A stretch of 64,000 nucleotides of DNA from Isochrysis galbana (taxonomy: Eukaryota; Haptophyta; Isochrysidales; Isochrysidaceae), in assembly GCA_018136815.1 (NCBI GenBank), contig CM030931.1:11276612-11340611 (forward strand), in the 5' to 3' direction. Made by a program: the position numbers and the translations under genes. How positions within the stretch are numbered: the first letter of the stretch is position 1; each line of letters starts with the position of its first letter. The notes below the pieces were generated by a model. It made no database searches. It worked only from the letters and a program-made list of their open reading frames with translations, and was not told the DNA's origin. Of this stretch, positions 23,896 to 34,634 are shown piece by piece.

Positions 23896-25019
23896 TCAAC
23901 CAAATAGAATTTGGTACAAAAGAGGGCCAAAGAGCAGAAGCACCCCAACAGCGTATGCAAGATTGAACACCTATAAGTCGTCAGATGGGCATGCTCAGTC
24001 ATGGCAGGGTCTAGGCGTTTGATTGAACCGCGTTGTGTTACTACTGCATAGGATGGGACTGCAAGCAAAGCCAATGGGCGGTGTTTCTTTTTACAATGGG
24101 GAAAGGTCAAGGGCGCATGCCGTAGTCTCACCTTGGGTACGAACTGTTGTACTGCGATGAGGCCGATGTAGACTGGTGCAAAGCCCAGAATAGCTAGTTG
24201 AGCCCGGTCCTGCAGCTCGACGACACGCCACCTAGTCACAGGGTGAGAGCGAAGAGGTCAAATGTCTAGGCATTGATGTGATGGCCATTCATCGCAAGGA
24301 CCAATAATCTACACGTAGTATGTATTGTCTCAACGATTATCTAGTAATCCTCTGAATGCGCGCAAAGAAGCGCGTATTCGACATGACGAGATGGAGTAGA
24401 CGTTTCTGCCGGATGAGAGGACCTGGCTACAGACATGCAGGAGTCGCAAGGCTTGCACAACAGCTTCAGAATGCTTTGGGGAACGGGAAAATGTCCTCAC
24501 GGGTCAACAGCTCGCTGTAGGCGGAGGTACTGCTCTTCCTTCTCGCCATATGATCCTTCATCCCACTCCCCCACGCTTTTGAGTTGGGCCCGCTTAGCAA
24601 GGACCTACCACGGAGTACAGAGGCGCCCATTCGTTGAGATTAATGCGCCAGCTGCACCTTTGCGCTAAACAGGTACAGGCGCTTGCAGCAAGCGAGCAGA
24701 GTGAAAGCGCATGGGTGGTAGCTCGAGCACTCGCCTTCTCAATCAGCTCGCGCCTCAGTTCGTCGCTCGGCATGCCGCCGTACTCCGTCGCGATCTCGAG
24801 CAGCCGGTTTATCGCAGGGAGGACTGAGCGGCCATCGCTCGCCTCGAGCGCCGCCTCGGCCTCGCCGAGCTCAGTGCTGAAGGCGGAGGCGTGGGCGGCA
24901 TTGGGCATGGCGGCGAGGGCCACCGGCGCACACGCGAGCACCGCGCGCCGGCTCAGCACGCCCGCTGCTGGCGCGGCGGGAAGCAGAGAGAGAGTGAGCA
25001 AAGAGAGGCTCGCCATCAT
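23896..25019 (-). CDS. predicted thylakoid membrane protein with twin-Arg type signal
   Basis: Four exons on the minus strand: 25,019-24,735; 24,604-24,501; 24,231-24,132; 23,970-23,896, giving 187 residues. Intron 1 has a GC-AG border (GAGAAG|GCGAGT), intron 2 is CC|GTGAGG in phase 2, intron 3 AAG|GTGAGA; all acceptors are TAG. Residues 1-20 look like an ER-type signal, and residues 22-46 (SRRAVLACAPVALAAM then AHASA) like a thylakoid-transfer signal with a twin arginine. The mature part is a helical, charged segment of about 85 residues, then two hydrophobic helices (about residues 139-162 and 164-186) ending at the C-terminus. I do not recognise the family. Reading through the intron 2 donor would give a stop after RAVDP, so a short soluble isoform is conceivable. 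Confidence 0.7.
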
Positions 25020-25316
25020 CTCCCCCCCGACGCGCGAGCTCGCGGCCCTCGACAGGCGGAGTCTTTTTTACTTTTTGTAACCATAAAGTACTTTACTCCT
25101 ATTGCTTGAACGGCTCCGTCTGCTGCTCGCCGCCCTTGCTTCACGTAAACACGTAAAACGTGTGTGCCTCATCTCCAGGGGTATCTAGAGCCTGAGCGCA
25201 TCTTAGACTAACCTATTTGGCCTAGCTGGTTCGTGCTAAGATAGTACGCTGCTCTACCCCGGGAAAGCAAGGGAGGCGACAGGGGGTGGTGGTAGGCTAG
25301 CTTCGCGTTAGACGTT

Positions 25317-25382
<66 letters not shown>

Positions 25383-25870
25383 GCGGTGCGGCGGTGCGGG
25401 GCGCGTGCGCGGCGGAGAAGGGGAAAGGGCCTCGCGGCTCTGCCGCTGCTGCGGAGTTTTATTTTCCTCCTCCTTTCCTTTGGTCTGATGCGCCCCCTCG
25501 CTGCTCCGTTGCCGTTGTCGTTCACTACCGTTCTACCGTTCACTAGCGCAAACTAAAAGCTCGCTGGTCATATTCTATATTCTACTCCTGAACGCCGCCG
25601 TCCGCTCGTTGCCGGTTGCCGCCCCTTGCTCAGCACGTTTTCGTGTGTGCGCCGCTTTCTAGAGCTCTATGGGTAACTGAAGCCTGGCGTGGCCTAGACT
25701 ATAATTAAAAAACATCTGAAAAATATGGGCTGCTCGCCTACTAGCTACTAGGTCTAGGTTTTCCTGTCGCTGCTACTACACCGCCCTTACATCCCCTCCC
25801 TCCACCCTCCACCACCTCCCACCTCCCCTTCCCCCCTTCATTCCTCTTCCGGGGTCCGGCTCTGGTTGGT
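25020..25870. other. intergenic with GA microsatellite and repeat copy
   Basis: 25,318-25,378 is a (GA)n tract. 25,730-25,875 is the inverted copy of 22,515-22,680; the LTR element next to it inserted at the edge of this repeat. No gene is visible. Confidence 0.45.
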
Positions 25871-25875
25871 GCACT

Positions 25876-26227
25876 TGTCGAATCAAGCCGAAGCTTGATC
25901 GTGGCAAGTCTCAGCGGGGCTAGGGGCATGGAGTGAAGAGAAGTCTTGAGAGAGGGGGGAAAAGGGCGCGCTACATCGCGACGACGACCCACGAGAGACC
26001 ACCCCACATCACTCACTCACCAATAAGAAAACTCCGAAACTAACGCAACATCGCACAAACAAACCAATGAAACAAGTAAGGACAAACGAACAAATGCGGC
26101 GTGCAATGCGGCGGAGCTTCGAGGCAACTCATTGGCAAAAACAAAACTCACTCAATTTTCTCACACACTACACATTGATAGAAGCACCGCATCCGCCTAG
26201 AGTATATAAAATACTCTGGATGCGACA
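25876..26227 (+). repeat. 5' LTR
   Basis: Left long terminal repeat of the young element; carries the TATA box at about 26,204-26,211. Differs from the 3' LTR by G/A near position 41 and A/C three bases before the end. Confidence 0.9.
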
Positions 26228-27119
26228 CCCCCCGACTTAAGTCGAGCGTCCACGCGAGTCACGGGGTGATCAGGCCCGAAACAAGCATGAACGAACAAAC
26301 AATAGCCGAAACAATGAGACAAACACTATTGAGAGAGTGTGTGACCCCTTGTCTTAGCCCCCAAAGAGCGTGCACTCTCAGTGGGTTCAACCAAACGCAA
26401 ACGCGAATGGTTTGAAGACAAGTCTCAATCGGGGTGCACGTGTCGCATCCGCGATCGACCTTTTTGTTTTAGAAGTTGTCTGCGTTTCTATGTCCCCTCC
26501 TTGCAGGCTAGTCACTAGTCACCGTCGCAGGATCCTACATTCGTCCATTCGCCCTTGTTGCCCTCGCCTCCTTTGTCGCCTCCCTTGCCGCCTGCTTGCC
26601 CCTCACTCACCTGGCTTACCTCCTTGTGTGCTCCTCGCGTTTTAGGCTAAGTCGCGCGATCAGGTATCGCCGGTGCAAGGAACCGCCCCCATGTGTGACC
26701 CTGATTCCCCCTCAGGTGTTGGCCGTTGAATTATATCGTGGCGCTATTTTACTTCGGTCTTCATCAAATCACTTAAGGGTTTTCGAAAGATTCCCTCCTT
26801 ATTCCTGTGCGTAACTGTCGCCCCGTCGGATCGTCCGTCGCCCCGTCGCTCTCTTGTCGGCATTCTCTTCCTTGTTCGGTCTGCCAGCGGGTTCCTGTGC
26901 GTTCCGTGATAGGGATACGTTAGTGTGGAGAGTGTTGACGTGAGTGTAGTGTCATCTTGTCGGTCCATCGGCCTCTAGCCGTCTGTCGTCTGTCGTTCTT
27001 CGTTCGTCGCTCTCGTTCTCGTCCTCGTTCCCGTTCTCGTCCCTCGTTCTCAACACTACCTCAATACCAAACCTCACCAATCCCTCGGCCCTAGCCTATC
27101 CATCCCGATCCGCCCAGCC

Positions 27120-27395
27120 ATGTCCGCTCCGTCGTCGCGCTCGCCCTCGCCCAAGCCCGTCCTCCCGCCTTCCTCTGCTGAGGAGGTGGTCCAGCCCGTC
27201 ATTCCATCACTCCCGGCCTCCTTCGCCGCGCCTTCCGCCGATCGCCTCCCTTCCGAATCATCGCATATCGAGCCCGTGGTCATGCTCGATCCGTCAGCAC
27301 GTCCAGACCAAGCGGGCACACACAATCACTCACACTCGAACAAAGAACAAACGATGGAACACTCACTTTTGAAACGAAAAGAACGAAGCAAATGA
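27120..27395 (+). CDS. truncated gag-type frame of the young LTR element
   Basis: 91 residues starting MSAPSSRSPSPKPVLPPSS, Ser/Pro-rich throughout, after a leader built of CGTTCTCGTC words. It resembles only in composition the N-termini of the gag proteins at 3,170 and 34,635. The last 25 residues become Lys/Glu-rich, out of character, which suggests a deletion junction near 27,305. Probably a remnant. Confidence 0.45.
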   Translation: MSAPSSRSPSPKPVLPPSSAEEVVQPVIPSLPASFAAPSADRLPSESSHIEPVVMLDPSARPDQAGTHNHSHSNKEQTMEHSLLKRKERSK

Positions 27396-27439
27396 AGCGA
27401 GGAAGCCAAAGAAGCAAACAAGAAAGGGCCCAAACCCCT

Positions 27440-27615
27440 ACAACTTTCATGCATGGCCTAGAACGAGAACTCGGAACGTGGTGAAGAGCCAGGAGACGTT
27501 GAGCCCCAACCTGCACACTTTACGCAGCATCATACGAAGAGCAATATCAAAACGAGAATAACGTCGTCGCCATAGAGTTGAGCCATGCTCATCCCATGGG
27601 TCGGAGCGGGCTGAG
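27440..27615 (-). pseudogene. reverse-transcriptase palm fragment, LINE-like
   Basis: Read on the minus strand, one frame gives MAQLYGDDVIL and the next gives MMLRKVCRLGLNVSW followed by a Thr-Phe-Arg-Val-Leu end. Together they resemble the YxDD catalytic box and the following helix and L-G-L-x-V-S turn of non-LTR reverse transcriptases, broken by one frameshift. It lies antisense in the interior of the LTR element. Short, so chance resemblance is possible. Confidence 0.4.
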
Positions 27616-27735
27616 GAGTGAGACGGGCATATGCACCATGCGCATGCGCATGCGCATGTGCGAGCTTGTGCGCGGTACGATGGCCGGCGAGGTGTGTGGC
27701 GAGGGCGTGCGGGTGAGTGAGGGTTGTCTTCAAAC

Positions 27736-28087
27736 TGTCGAATCAAGCCGAAGCTTGATCGTGGCAAGTCTCAGCAGGGCTAGGGGCATGGAGTGAAGAG
27801 AAGTCTTGAGAGAGGGGGGAAAAGGGCGCGCTACATCGCGACGACGACCCACGAGAGACCACCCCACATCACTCACTCACCAATAAGAAAACTCCGAAAC
27901 TAACGCAACATCGCACAAACAAACCAATGAAACAAGTAAGGACAAACGAACAAATGCGGCGTGCAATGCGGCGGAGCTTCGAGGCAACTCATTGGCAAAA
28001 ACAAAACTCACTCAATTTTCTCACACACTACACATTGATAGAAGCACCGCATCCGCCTAGAGTATATAAAATACTCTGGATGCGCCA
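27736..28087 (+). repeat. 3' LTR
   Basis: Right long terminal repeat, 350 of 352 positions identical to the left one. Followed directly by the target duplication GCACT. Confidence 0.9.
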
Positions 28088-28092
28088 GCACT

Positions 28093-28312
28093 ACAACGAG
28101 CCTCAGCCGGAGATCATGAACCACATTTTATGATCTCGGGACGGGTGCAAAGTGCACAATGGCATCGACAATGTCAAGAAGTGGGAAACTGGGAAACACC
28201 GTCGATTCGACTATCTGGGTACTAGAAATAGCACCAGCTGCAAGACTTCAATCAACTATCAACTACAGCAAGCCCAGGCCGACACAACCACCTACAACCG
28301 ACTTACACAGTG
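28093..28312 (+). repeat. three-copy hairpin repeat, copy 1
   Basis: Begins ACAACGAGCCTCAGCC. It contains GAGATCAT..AACC..TTATGATCTC, an inverted repeat with arms of about 9 bases, then GGGCAAAGTGCACAATGGCATCGACAATGTCAAGAAG-type sequence, and ends ACAACCGACTTAC. Copies are at 37,235-37,430 and, diverged, at 53,565-53,690. In copy 2 it directly precedes Ty3-type RT/RNase H sequence, so it may be internal retroelement sequence. Confidence 0.6.
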
Positions 28313-28730
28313 ATAAAAAAAGGGGTTCCGCCAGCCACCGCTCCCTGCTCGCCCGCCTTTAATAAAAAAATTTTCCAACTGGGAAGGTGCTGGTCCGAAG
28401 TTTTTTCTTCAGTGAAGGTGCAAGTGAAGGTGAGGTCATCTGTGACATGCGGTGCGGGAGCGAGAGAGTGCGATATGAAGAAGAAGAAAGGATTTCCTGG
28501 GTGAGTTGCCGCCAGCGTTTTCTTCCATAAACACCCGTTTTCTTGAATAAACACCCTTATCTCCATACTCTCACCGACGAGAGTTTCGTTGTAGTGTCGA
28601 AAAGTCGCAAGGCACCGCCATAAGAACGACCATAAGATTGATCGTAACAGCACCGTAAGGTTGAGGTATGAACAGAGACAGAGTACGAGGTGACTGCCAG
28701 CGAAATGGGACAGGCACCCTGACAGCTTAC

Positions 28731-29058
28731 GGGGGGGAATAGCGCCTGGGGGCTCGAGGACAGCCCCCCGATAGCTCTCGGCGCCCGTCGTTTTCCCCCA
28801 ATAGCTATTGGCGCCCGTCGTTTTCCCCCCAATAGCTATCGGGGGCCGCCTTTCGCCCCCGATAGCTATTGGGGGCCGACCTTAAAACGCGATAGCTCCC
28901 CGGGGGACGTAAAATCTCCCAATAGCTCTCGGGGGATTATCTCGGTCCCCCGATAGCTCTCGGTGGGGCTGTTGGCGATCGGGAGAAAATTTCCCCCCGA
29001 TAGCTCCTGGGGGCCCCCGAGAGCTCCTGGGGGGCGTTGGCTCCTGGGGGGTAACATT
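28731..29058. repeat. array of palindromic AGCT units
   Basis: About nine units of 30-45 bases, each centred on AGCT within CCCCCGATAGCTATCGGGGG-like palindromes: variants AATAGCTATT, GATAGCTATC, GATAGCTCTC, GATAGCTCCT and GAGAGCTCCT, separated by spacers such as GCGCCCGTCGTTTTCCCC. The left part is the most regular; the right part is decayed. Confidence 0.8.
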
Positions 29059-29148
29059 ACTACCGCCGCCATGCTAGCTAGCTACGTTCTACGTTCCCGC
29101 TGCGCCGGAGCCGCCGCACACCACCACGAAAGCGAACCCGCTGGGGCA

Positions 29149-29322
29149 CTAAGAGCGTGCGGAGCGCCGGATGCGCGGGCGTGGCCCGCTGGCTCTTGCG
29201 CCCACCGAGTCGGGCGGGTCGTCTTGGCGTGGTCGCTTCGGCGACAGGGGTGTGTCCATGAACGCTTCGTCCATCGCGGCGAGGGCGGCGGCAGCGAGGG
29301 CGGGAGGCGGCGCGCGCTCCAT
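29149..29322 (-). pseudogene. LINE ORF start, copy 2
   Basis: Minus-strand frame opening MERAPPPALAAAALAAMDE, then DTPLSPKRPRQDDPP, ending at a stop after 57 codons. It matches the start of the LINE reading frame at 63,857. Both copies are preceded by the same palindrome AACTATCAGTAAACTGATAG just before the ATG. The rest of the element is missing. Confidence 0.6.
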
Positions 29323-30137
29323 GACCCTATCAGTTTACTGATAGTTCGAGGTCGCGGCCTCTTAAAGCTAAAGCGAGTGGCACACCATCGCCTTTCCACA
29401 ATAGAATCGAAAGAAACTACATAAAGAGGCGCAAAACTCAGTCTCGTGCGCAGTGAGAAAATCAAGAGGAAACAAACAAGTAGGGCACAGGCCCAAAATG
29501 GTAGCGATACCCAAACCGGTCCGAGGATGAGTAAGGGCAAACATCCGTATTGCTATCTTCATGGACACGCATGGAACAACTAGCTCTAGCTCGTGCACGT
29601 TGAAGAATGTTCAACCAACGACGAATGACGAATAATGTTGATGAATGAACCGGCATTGAAGACTAAAGCACAACTATCGATTCAATGTTGATGGCGAGAA
29701 TGTGTAGTCTGTGCCAAACGCGGCAAGTATGAGCCGCTGCATCGCCACCGCAAGGTCTCGATTTGCTTCAGAAAGAGCAAGGATAGCTAGCTAGCCGAAG
29801 CCCGTGTGACGCATGGTAGTGCAACATTCATGGCACTGATGACCGTACGTCAATTCAGCCCAATGTAGGCATTTCACAGCATGGCCAGGGCTGAAGTGGC
29901 CTTTGACGGTACGACCACTCCATCGTGCGCGTCCCAGTCGACGCCCGAGGGGCCGTGACATGCATAAGCAACGACTAAGTAGCATTTCCCCCCGTGATCC
30001 ACTAGCCAGCCACTCTTCCAATTGTCGAGGTATTCAAAGAAATAACTGACCGCCTTGCCAACAGGCGCGTGTCCTGCCTCGACAAATGGCCCCTCAAGGA
30101 GTTCCACCTCCTCGGAAGCTCCTCAATCATGCCTTTC
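29323..30137. other. downstream flank of the ceramide synthase gene
   Basis: No gene seen. The first 20 bases are the LINE start hairpin. The remainder, richer in A+T than its surroundings, includes the 3' UTR of the minus-strand ceramide synthase; no clear polyadenylation signal was found. Confidence 0.35.
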
Positions 30138-32844
30138 TCAGTCCTCCTTGTCGTCATCTGAGTCGCCCTCGTACTCATCTGCGCCGGCATCATGGCCGGC
30201 CTCGCCAGCCACCATGCGGAATAGGAGGCGCCAAAGAAGAGCATACCAAATAACGTGCATCATCTGCAAGTAAGAGCGCCCGGTGGTGAGGAGGTGCCAC
30301 ATGTGGCATCATCAAAGCAGACACTAGTGAAGGTGGGGAGAGATACGATGTTGAGACGCGCTCGCCGCGTACCAACAACGCAACCAAGAGAGCTCCACAA
30401 CCCCAATAGCCGGGAAGGATTTCATGGGTTGGCATCGCGATCAGGTTCTCGAGTAGACTGAAGGAGCCGTCGCCAATCACTGATCCCGGCTTGTGGCCGC
30501 GTGTGTACGGGCTCCCAGCGGCTATGGTGAACTCCTCCATACCCTGTGCATCGAACGGAGGGTGGTCATCGATGAATTACTACGGGGAGGCAGAGGCGAG
30601 AACGTGTGAACTTGAACTGCCCGCGCCTTACCTTCGCGCCGGGAGCCGTGACAACTTCACGCGACCCATAGATTGCACCATACCAAACGACGCGCACAGG
30701 GTAAAGGTAGAGTCTGGTGTAGCCCCACACCGCAAGAGTCGAGAGGAAAGACATTTCAACAGCAAAGAGGCCACGCCACCCCTCCATCTAACGATTGTGC
30801 CACAGATTGGGGAAGAGATAATGAAAGATAGCAGCTGCGAACTAGATGAAGCTTAGGCGATGGCGGTGACTGGCCAGCGGGGGCTAGAGGCACGGTAGAA
30901 GAGCGGAGACATGCAGGGGCACTGCGGCGGTGTTGATGGCAATCTTGACAGCGAGGCCGGCGGACTGGCGGATGAGGAAACACTGTGCTTGCTCGCCTTC
31001 ATGTAATTGGTCATTTTGAGCAAGTCAATTGGGATATCTGACGAGTCGTGCAAAAATAAGACAACTGTGCCCACGCGGAGGAAGTTTTGCCTATGCAAAA
31101 GGCAGTGAGTGAGCATAGGCTTGCCCACGACGGTACATGGCGGCAGGCTCAATCAAATCTGCAAGTAGCCACTGTGCAGCTTGGCCCAAAGGTGTTGGCT
31201 CTGTGAGCTGACGACTCGTGCGACACGGACATCGTTGCCCGCACGACAAACATCGTCCAGCACAACTCCCGTAGTCACAGTGGACCAGGGAGAACCTAGC
31301 TCCATATGGCACGCTCAGATACCAGGCACGGCATGGAATGGCCATTTGCGCCTGGTTTGCAACGGTGTGCGCAAGATAGGTGCAAGACACCATTTTTCCC
31401 TCCGTGGTGTTCTTTGGCTGCACAGCCCCGCTCTGTGGTGAGTGTTGTGTGCCTAATGTGGTGCAGGGTCGATGTAGACAGACAACGATCCGAGCGGCAA
31501 AGAGGAGTCCGCACCAATAGGAAATGGCAACAAGAGCAATGGTCACGAGGTGGTGGATATACATCATCACATAGTCCTTGTGTCTCTCCTCGAGGAATCG
31601 ATGCGAGAAGCAAGTAACGATCCAAATTGCGAGCTAATGGAAAGGCACGTCAGCGCGTCAGCTTCATAGACGCAGGAGTCGAGCATGCCATTGCTCCGGG
31701 AAAAGCTCGCAGGTGGACGACGGGTGCATCTCATGCAACAAGACAGTGGCGCCAAAATCGTGCCAGAGGCCTTACGCAGCACAACGGGAGTCACCCTGGC
31801 GTGGCTTGGACGCACTGGGGCGGAGGGCGACAAGCATGAGAGCATCCGAGGGCTTGTTGAGTGGGAGAAGGTCAGGGTGATACTGAGAGCACCACACCTG
31901 AATTAGGTAGAGTACGTGTACTGAGGTCTTCCGGTTGACTTGATCAAAGGGGTGAGGAGTCCATAAAGAACGGTAGTCCTGCAGCCATGCCTCGCCACCT
32001 TCGTCGTAAAACAGCACATATACCTAGCATGTGAGAAGATTGACGAGAGGAGCTGTGATGAGAGCATGAGGATCCTGGCCACCGTGCTGCTTAATCAGGT
32101 GCAAGGCACACACGGACGGGCAGCTGATGCCGCCGGTGCATTGGTTCGGGCCACCACTCAGCCAAATCAAGACAGCGCACCTCAAGCACAGTCATCACGG
32201 TGTGAATGAAGAGCTGCCAGCTCTGGTCCTCCAACTTGCGTCTCGTCTTGATCTTGCGCACCTATAAGCACAAGACGCTGCGTTTTGAGCCTCCACAGCT
32301 AGCGACGAGAAGACATCAGACGAAAGTTCGCCAAGGCACCCGATCCACAGTTGTCACGCTGCCCGCTCGCAAGCTGCGCGCGTGTTCAAGCTGGCGGCCA
32401 GAAATCCGCCGCCTGCTCGCCGCGCCCCGCCCTTATTCTCGCCTTGCCCCAGCCTCCTCGCACGGCTCCTCTCTTACCACCCAAATGCCCGCCCAACCCG
32501 TTTCCCCTCTCCCCTCCCTCCCTCCCTCCTCCTTCCCCGATCGTCGTGCGCACCGGGTCTCCGAGGTGGGCGAGTACGGTGCGCGAGAAGCCGGCGCAGA
32601 GCTGCCCCGCCGACCACTTGACGATGAAGATGACAGGGAAGAGAATGGCAGACGCCGAGAGAAGCGCTGCCGCCGCCTCACTCGGGCTGAGGGGGCAGCC
32701 TGGGGGCAGCACGCCGGGGAGGGAGATGAGGACGAAGATGGCGATCACCTCAAGCGCGAATATTCCGGTGAGCAGGCGGTTCTTCCTCTCGTCGATCTCG
32801 ATCTTGCGCCGCCGCCGCGGCGGCGCGGAGGTGGAGGCCGCCAT
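30138..32844 (-). CDS. ceramide synthase (LAG1/TLC family)
   Basis: Eight exons on the minus strand: 32,844-32,554; 32,261-32,181; 32,023-31,898; 31,633-31,515; 31,090-30,982; 30,787-30,632; 30,543-30,373; 30,263-30,138; 392 residues. The family N-acylates sphingoid bases with fatty acyl-CoA in the ER membrane. Evidence: KIKTRRKLEDQSW in exon 2; the Lag1 motif in exons 4-5 with YIHHLVTIAL (His pair), SYWQNFLRVG across the exon 4/5 joint, and FLHDSSDIPIDLLKM; LYLYPVRVVW in exon 6; and an acidic C-terminus, EYEGDSDDDKED, after the last helix. The N-terminus has a basic patch then two hydrophobic helices (about residues 24-48 and 58-78). The exon 5 donor (AGT|GTTTCC) is weak and was chosen to keep frame. 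All other introns are plain GT-AG; only intron 4 is not phase 0. Confidence 0.93.
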
Positions 32845-34634
32845 CAGGCGGAGTGGGGGGGGGGGAGGCGCTGGGAGGAGAGAGAAAAGGGGAGTGAAGA
32901 GGAGAGAAGAGGAGAGGGGAAGCCCCGTCTTGGAGAGAGAGAGAGAGAGAGCGTGCGTGCGGAGAGGAGAGAGACACAGGATTTTGATCGTCGTCTCCTC
33001 TTCCTCGGAAAGAGGGAGTGAGAGAACGAGGAGTTACAGGGAAGAGAGGGTGAGAAGAGAGAGAAGAGGGGGGACACCAAGCCAGGCAGGCAGGCACCGT
33101 CGTCGCGCACAGAAGAGAAGCAGGGTCGGTGTGGAACAGAAGAATCCTCGTGGTTCTCTTATCTTCTGGAGGAGACGATACCAGTGGAAAATCACCTTGA
33201 TGGAGAGAAGAGAGAGAAATAAGAGGAAGAATCGGAGAGCGAGAGAGAGTAATTTTGAGAACTACGCTCCACACTCCTTGCTTTCCGTTAGAATCGCTCG
33301 AGTCGGATGCGTTGGGTAAAGATGGGGAGCTACGGGCAGGGGCCTTGGGGGGGGTCGTCGTCGTCGGTCTGTTCTTCAGAGGAGACGGCAGGAGAAGAAG
33401 AGAAAGAAGGCGTGTTATAGAAGAATGGTAGATGATTAGGGTCTTTGGGTGGGCGAGCAGCGGGGCGAAGGAGACGAGAGGGAGCAAGGGACATCGAAAG
33501 ACAGAGAAAGAGGAAGAGGAAGAGAGAGAAGGAGAGGAAAGTTGGAGGGAGGGAGGGAGGGAGAGGGAGAGGTGGGAGAGAGGGAGAGAAGGGAGGAGGA
33601 GGGAGATTTGTAGAGGACAGCGGGCGGGCGGGGGGGCGGGGGGCCCGGGGGGGGCCGGGGGGGCCTGGGCCGGGGGGGGGGGGGGGGGGGGGGCGGGGGG
33701 GCGGGGGGGCGGGGGGGGCGACAGAGCGACGAGACGAGAGGGAAGGAAGGAGGGGGAGGGGAGGGGGAGGAAGGGGGGGCGGGGGGGGAGATCCCCGTTG
33801 GAAGGAGTTTTTGTTTTAGCCCCATACAGACACCCTACAAGGGAGATACAGGATACCGTATCTGGAGAACGGGCCAGATACAGCCGTATCTGCTGTATCT
33901 GGAGGCTGCCCAAATCCCAGATACAGCAGATACGGAGGGCTAACGGAGGGCCTGTAGAGGGCCGGCTACCAGCTACCGTAATAGCCAGTTCTAAGTAAGG
34001 GTATAAGCATCACTTCTACAAGTATACAAGTGGCCTCGTGCCCTCATGCCCTCATTACAAGGTGGGAAGAAACGGCGAAAGGACAAGCTTCTATATCGAC
34101 TTAAAACACGTCAAATCGGTAATAAAAATAAAAGTTGGAGCGTTTCGAGGTTGTCGTATTCCATACGATGACAGACTTTTACTTATAACCTGTGGGTTAT
34201 TTTTAAGCCTCAAGGTCTCGTCGATGGGTATACCGCCTCTTCTCTTACTTTCTCTCGATGTCATCAAATGTTCCATGACTGTCTTTTGCCTTCTCTCTGT
34301 GTATCGGTTGTAGCTACCCAGCGAGGTCTGCCCTCGTTGTGCCGACCCCTCTGTCGCATGTTTGCGCGTTGCTAAGTTGCCCTGGTGCCGACGCCTGGCC
34401 GTCCGTCCAAGTGTGGTTAGTTTTCGCCCCGTTTGGTTTAGTTTGTGTGGTTTTGTACCCTCAGACTTTTGAGTCCTTGTGTTGTAGGCTCCCGTGTCTA
34501 TCTCGGACCTAAGAAGCTCTCATTCTCACTCTCTCTCTCTTCCACTAGCTCGCTAGCTAGCCTCGTCCCTACTTTCCGACACCACGCGTCGCAACCCTCC
34601 GACCGTAAGTCTACCTCATCGCTCGTAGCGCTCG
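32845..34634. other. upstream of ceramide synthase: purine tracts and hairpins
   Basis: 32,845-33,600 is GA-rich on the plus strand with open frames that carry no motif; it should contain the promoter and 5' UTR of the minus-strand gene. 33,620-33,785 is G-rich with runs up to 25 G. 33,826-33,950 is a GATAC-rich hairpin region. 34,300-34,634 resembles the leader before a gag start. No gene is seen. Confidence 0.4.
33884..33935. repeat. 19-bp inverted repeat with 14-base loop
   Basis: CCGTATCTGCTGTATCTGG at 33,884-33,902 is exactly inverted at 33,917-33,935. The flanks contain further partial copies (CCGTATCTGG, CCAGATACAGC), so larger alternative folds are possible. Confidence 0.85.

Larger units (their letters stand above)
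25871..28092 (+). mobile_element. young non-autonomous LTR retrotransposon with 5-bp target duplication
   Basis: Two 352-bp direct repeats, 25,876-26,227 and 27,736-28,087, differ at only two positions. Each begins TGTCGAATCA and ends GCGACA or GCGCCA, fitting TG...CA ends. GCACT flanks the pair at 25,871-25,875 and 28,088-28,092, a 5-bp target duplication. Each LTR has a TATATAAA box near its end inside an inverted repeat (GCATCC..AGAGTAT and ATACTCT-GGATGC), and an ATCAAGC-GCTTGAT hairpin at its start. The 1.5-kb interior holds a leader, a short gag-type frame and no pol, so it must rely on enzymes from elsewhere. Confidence 0.9.

Noticed and set aside
28731-29058. CRISPR-like array of palindromic repeats
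   Set aside because: Unit length and spacers are irregular and spacers repeat too; no cas genes; eukaryotic context.
32206-33319. Long plus-strand Arg/Glu-rich frames opposite ceramide synthase exon 1
   Set aside because: Antisense to a well-supported exon and to GA-rich 5' sequence; no motif.
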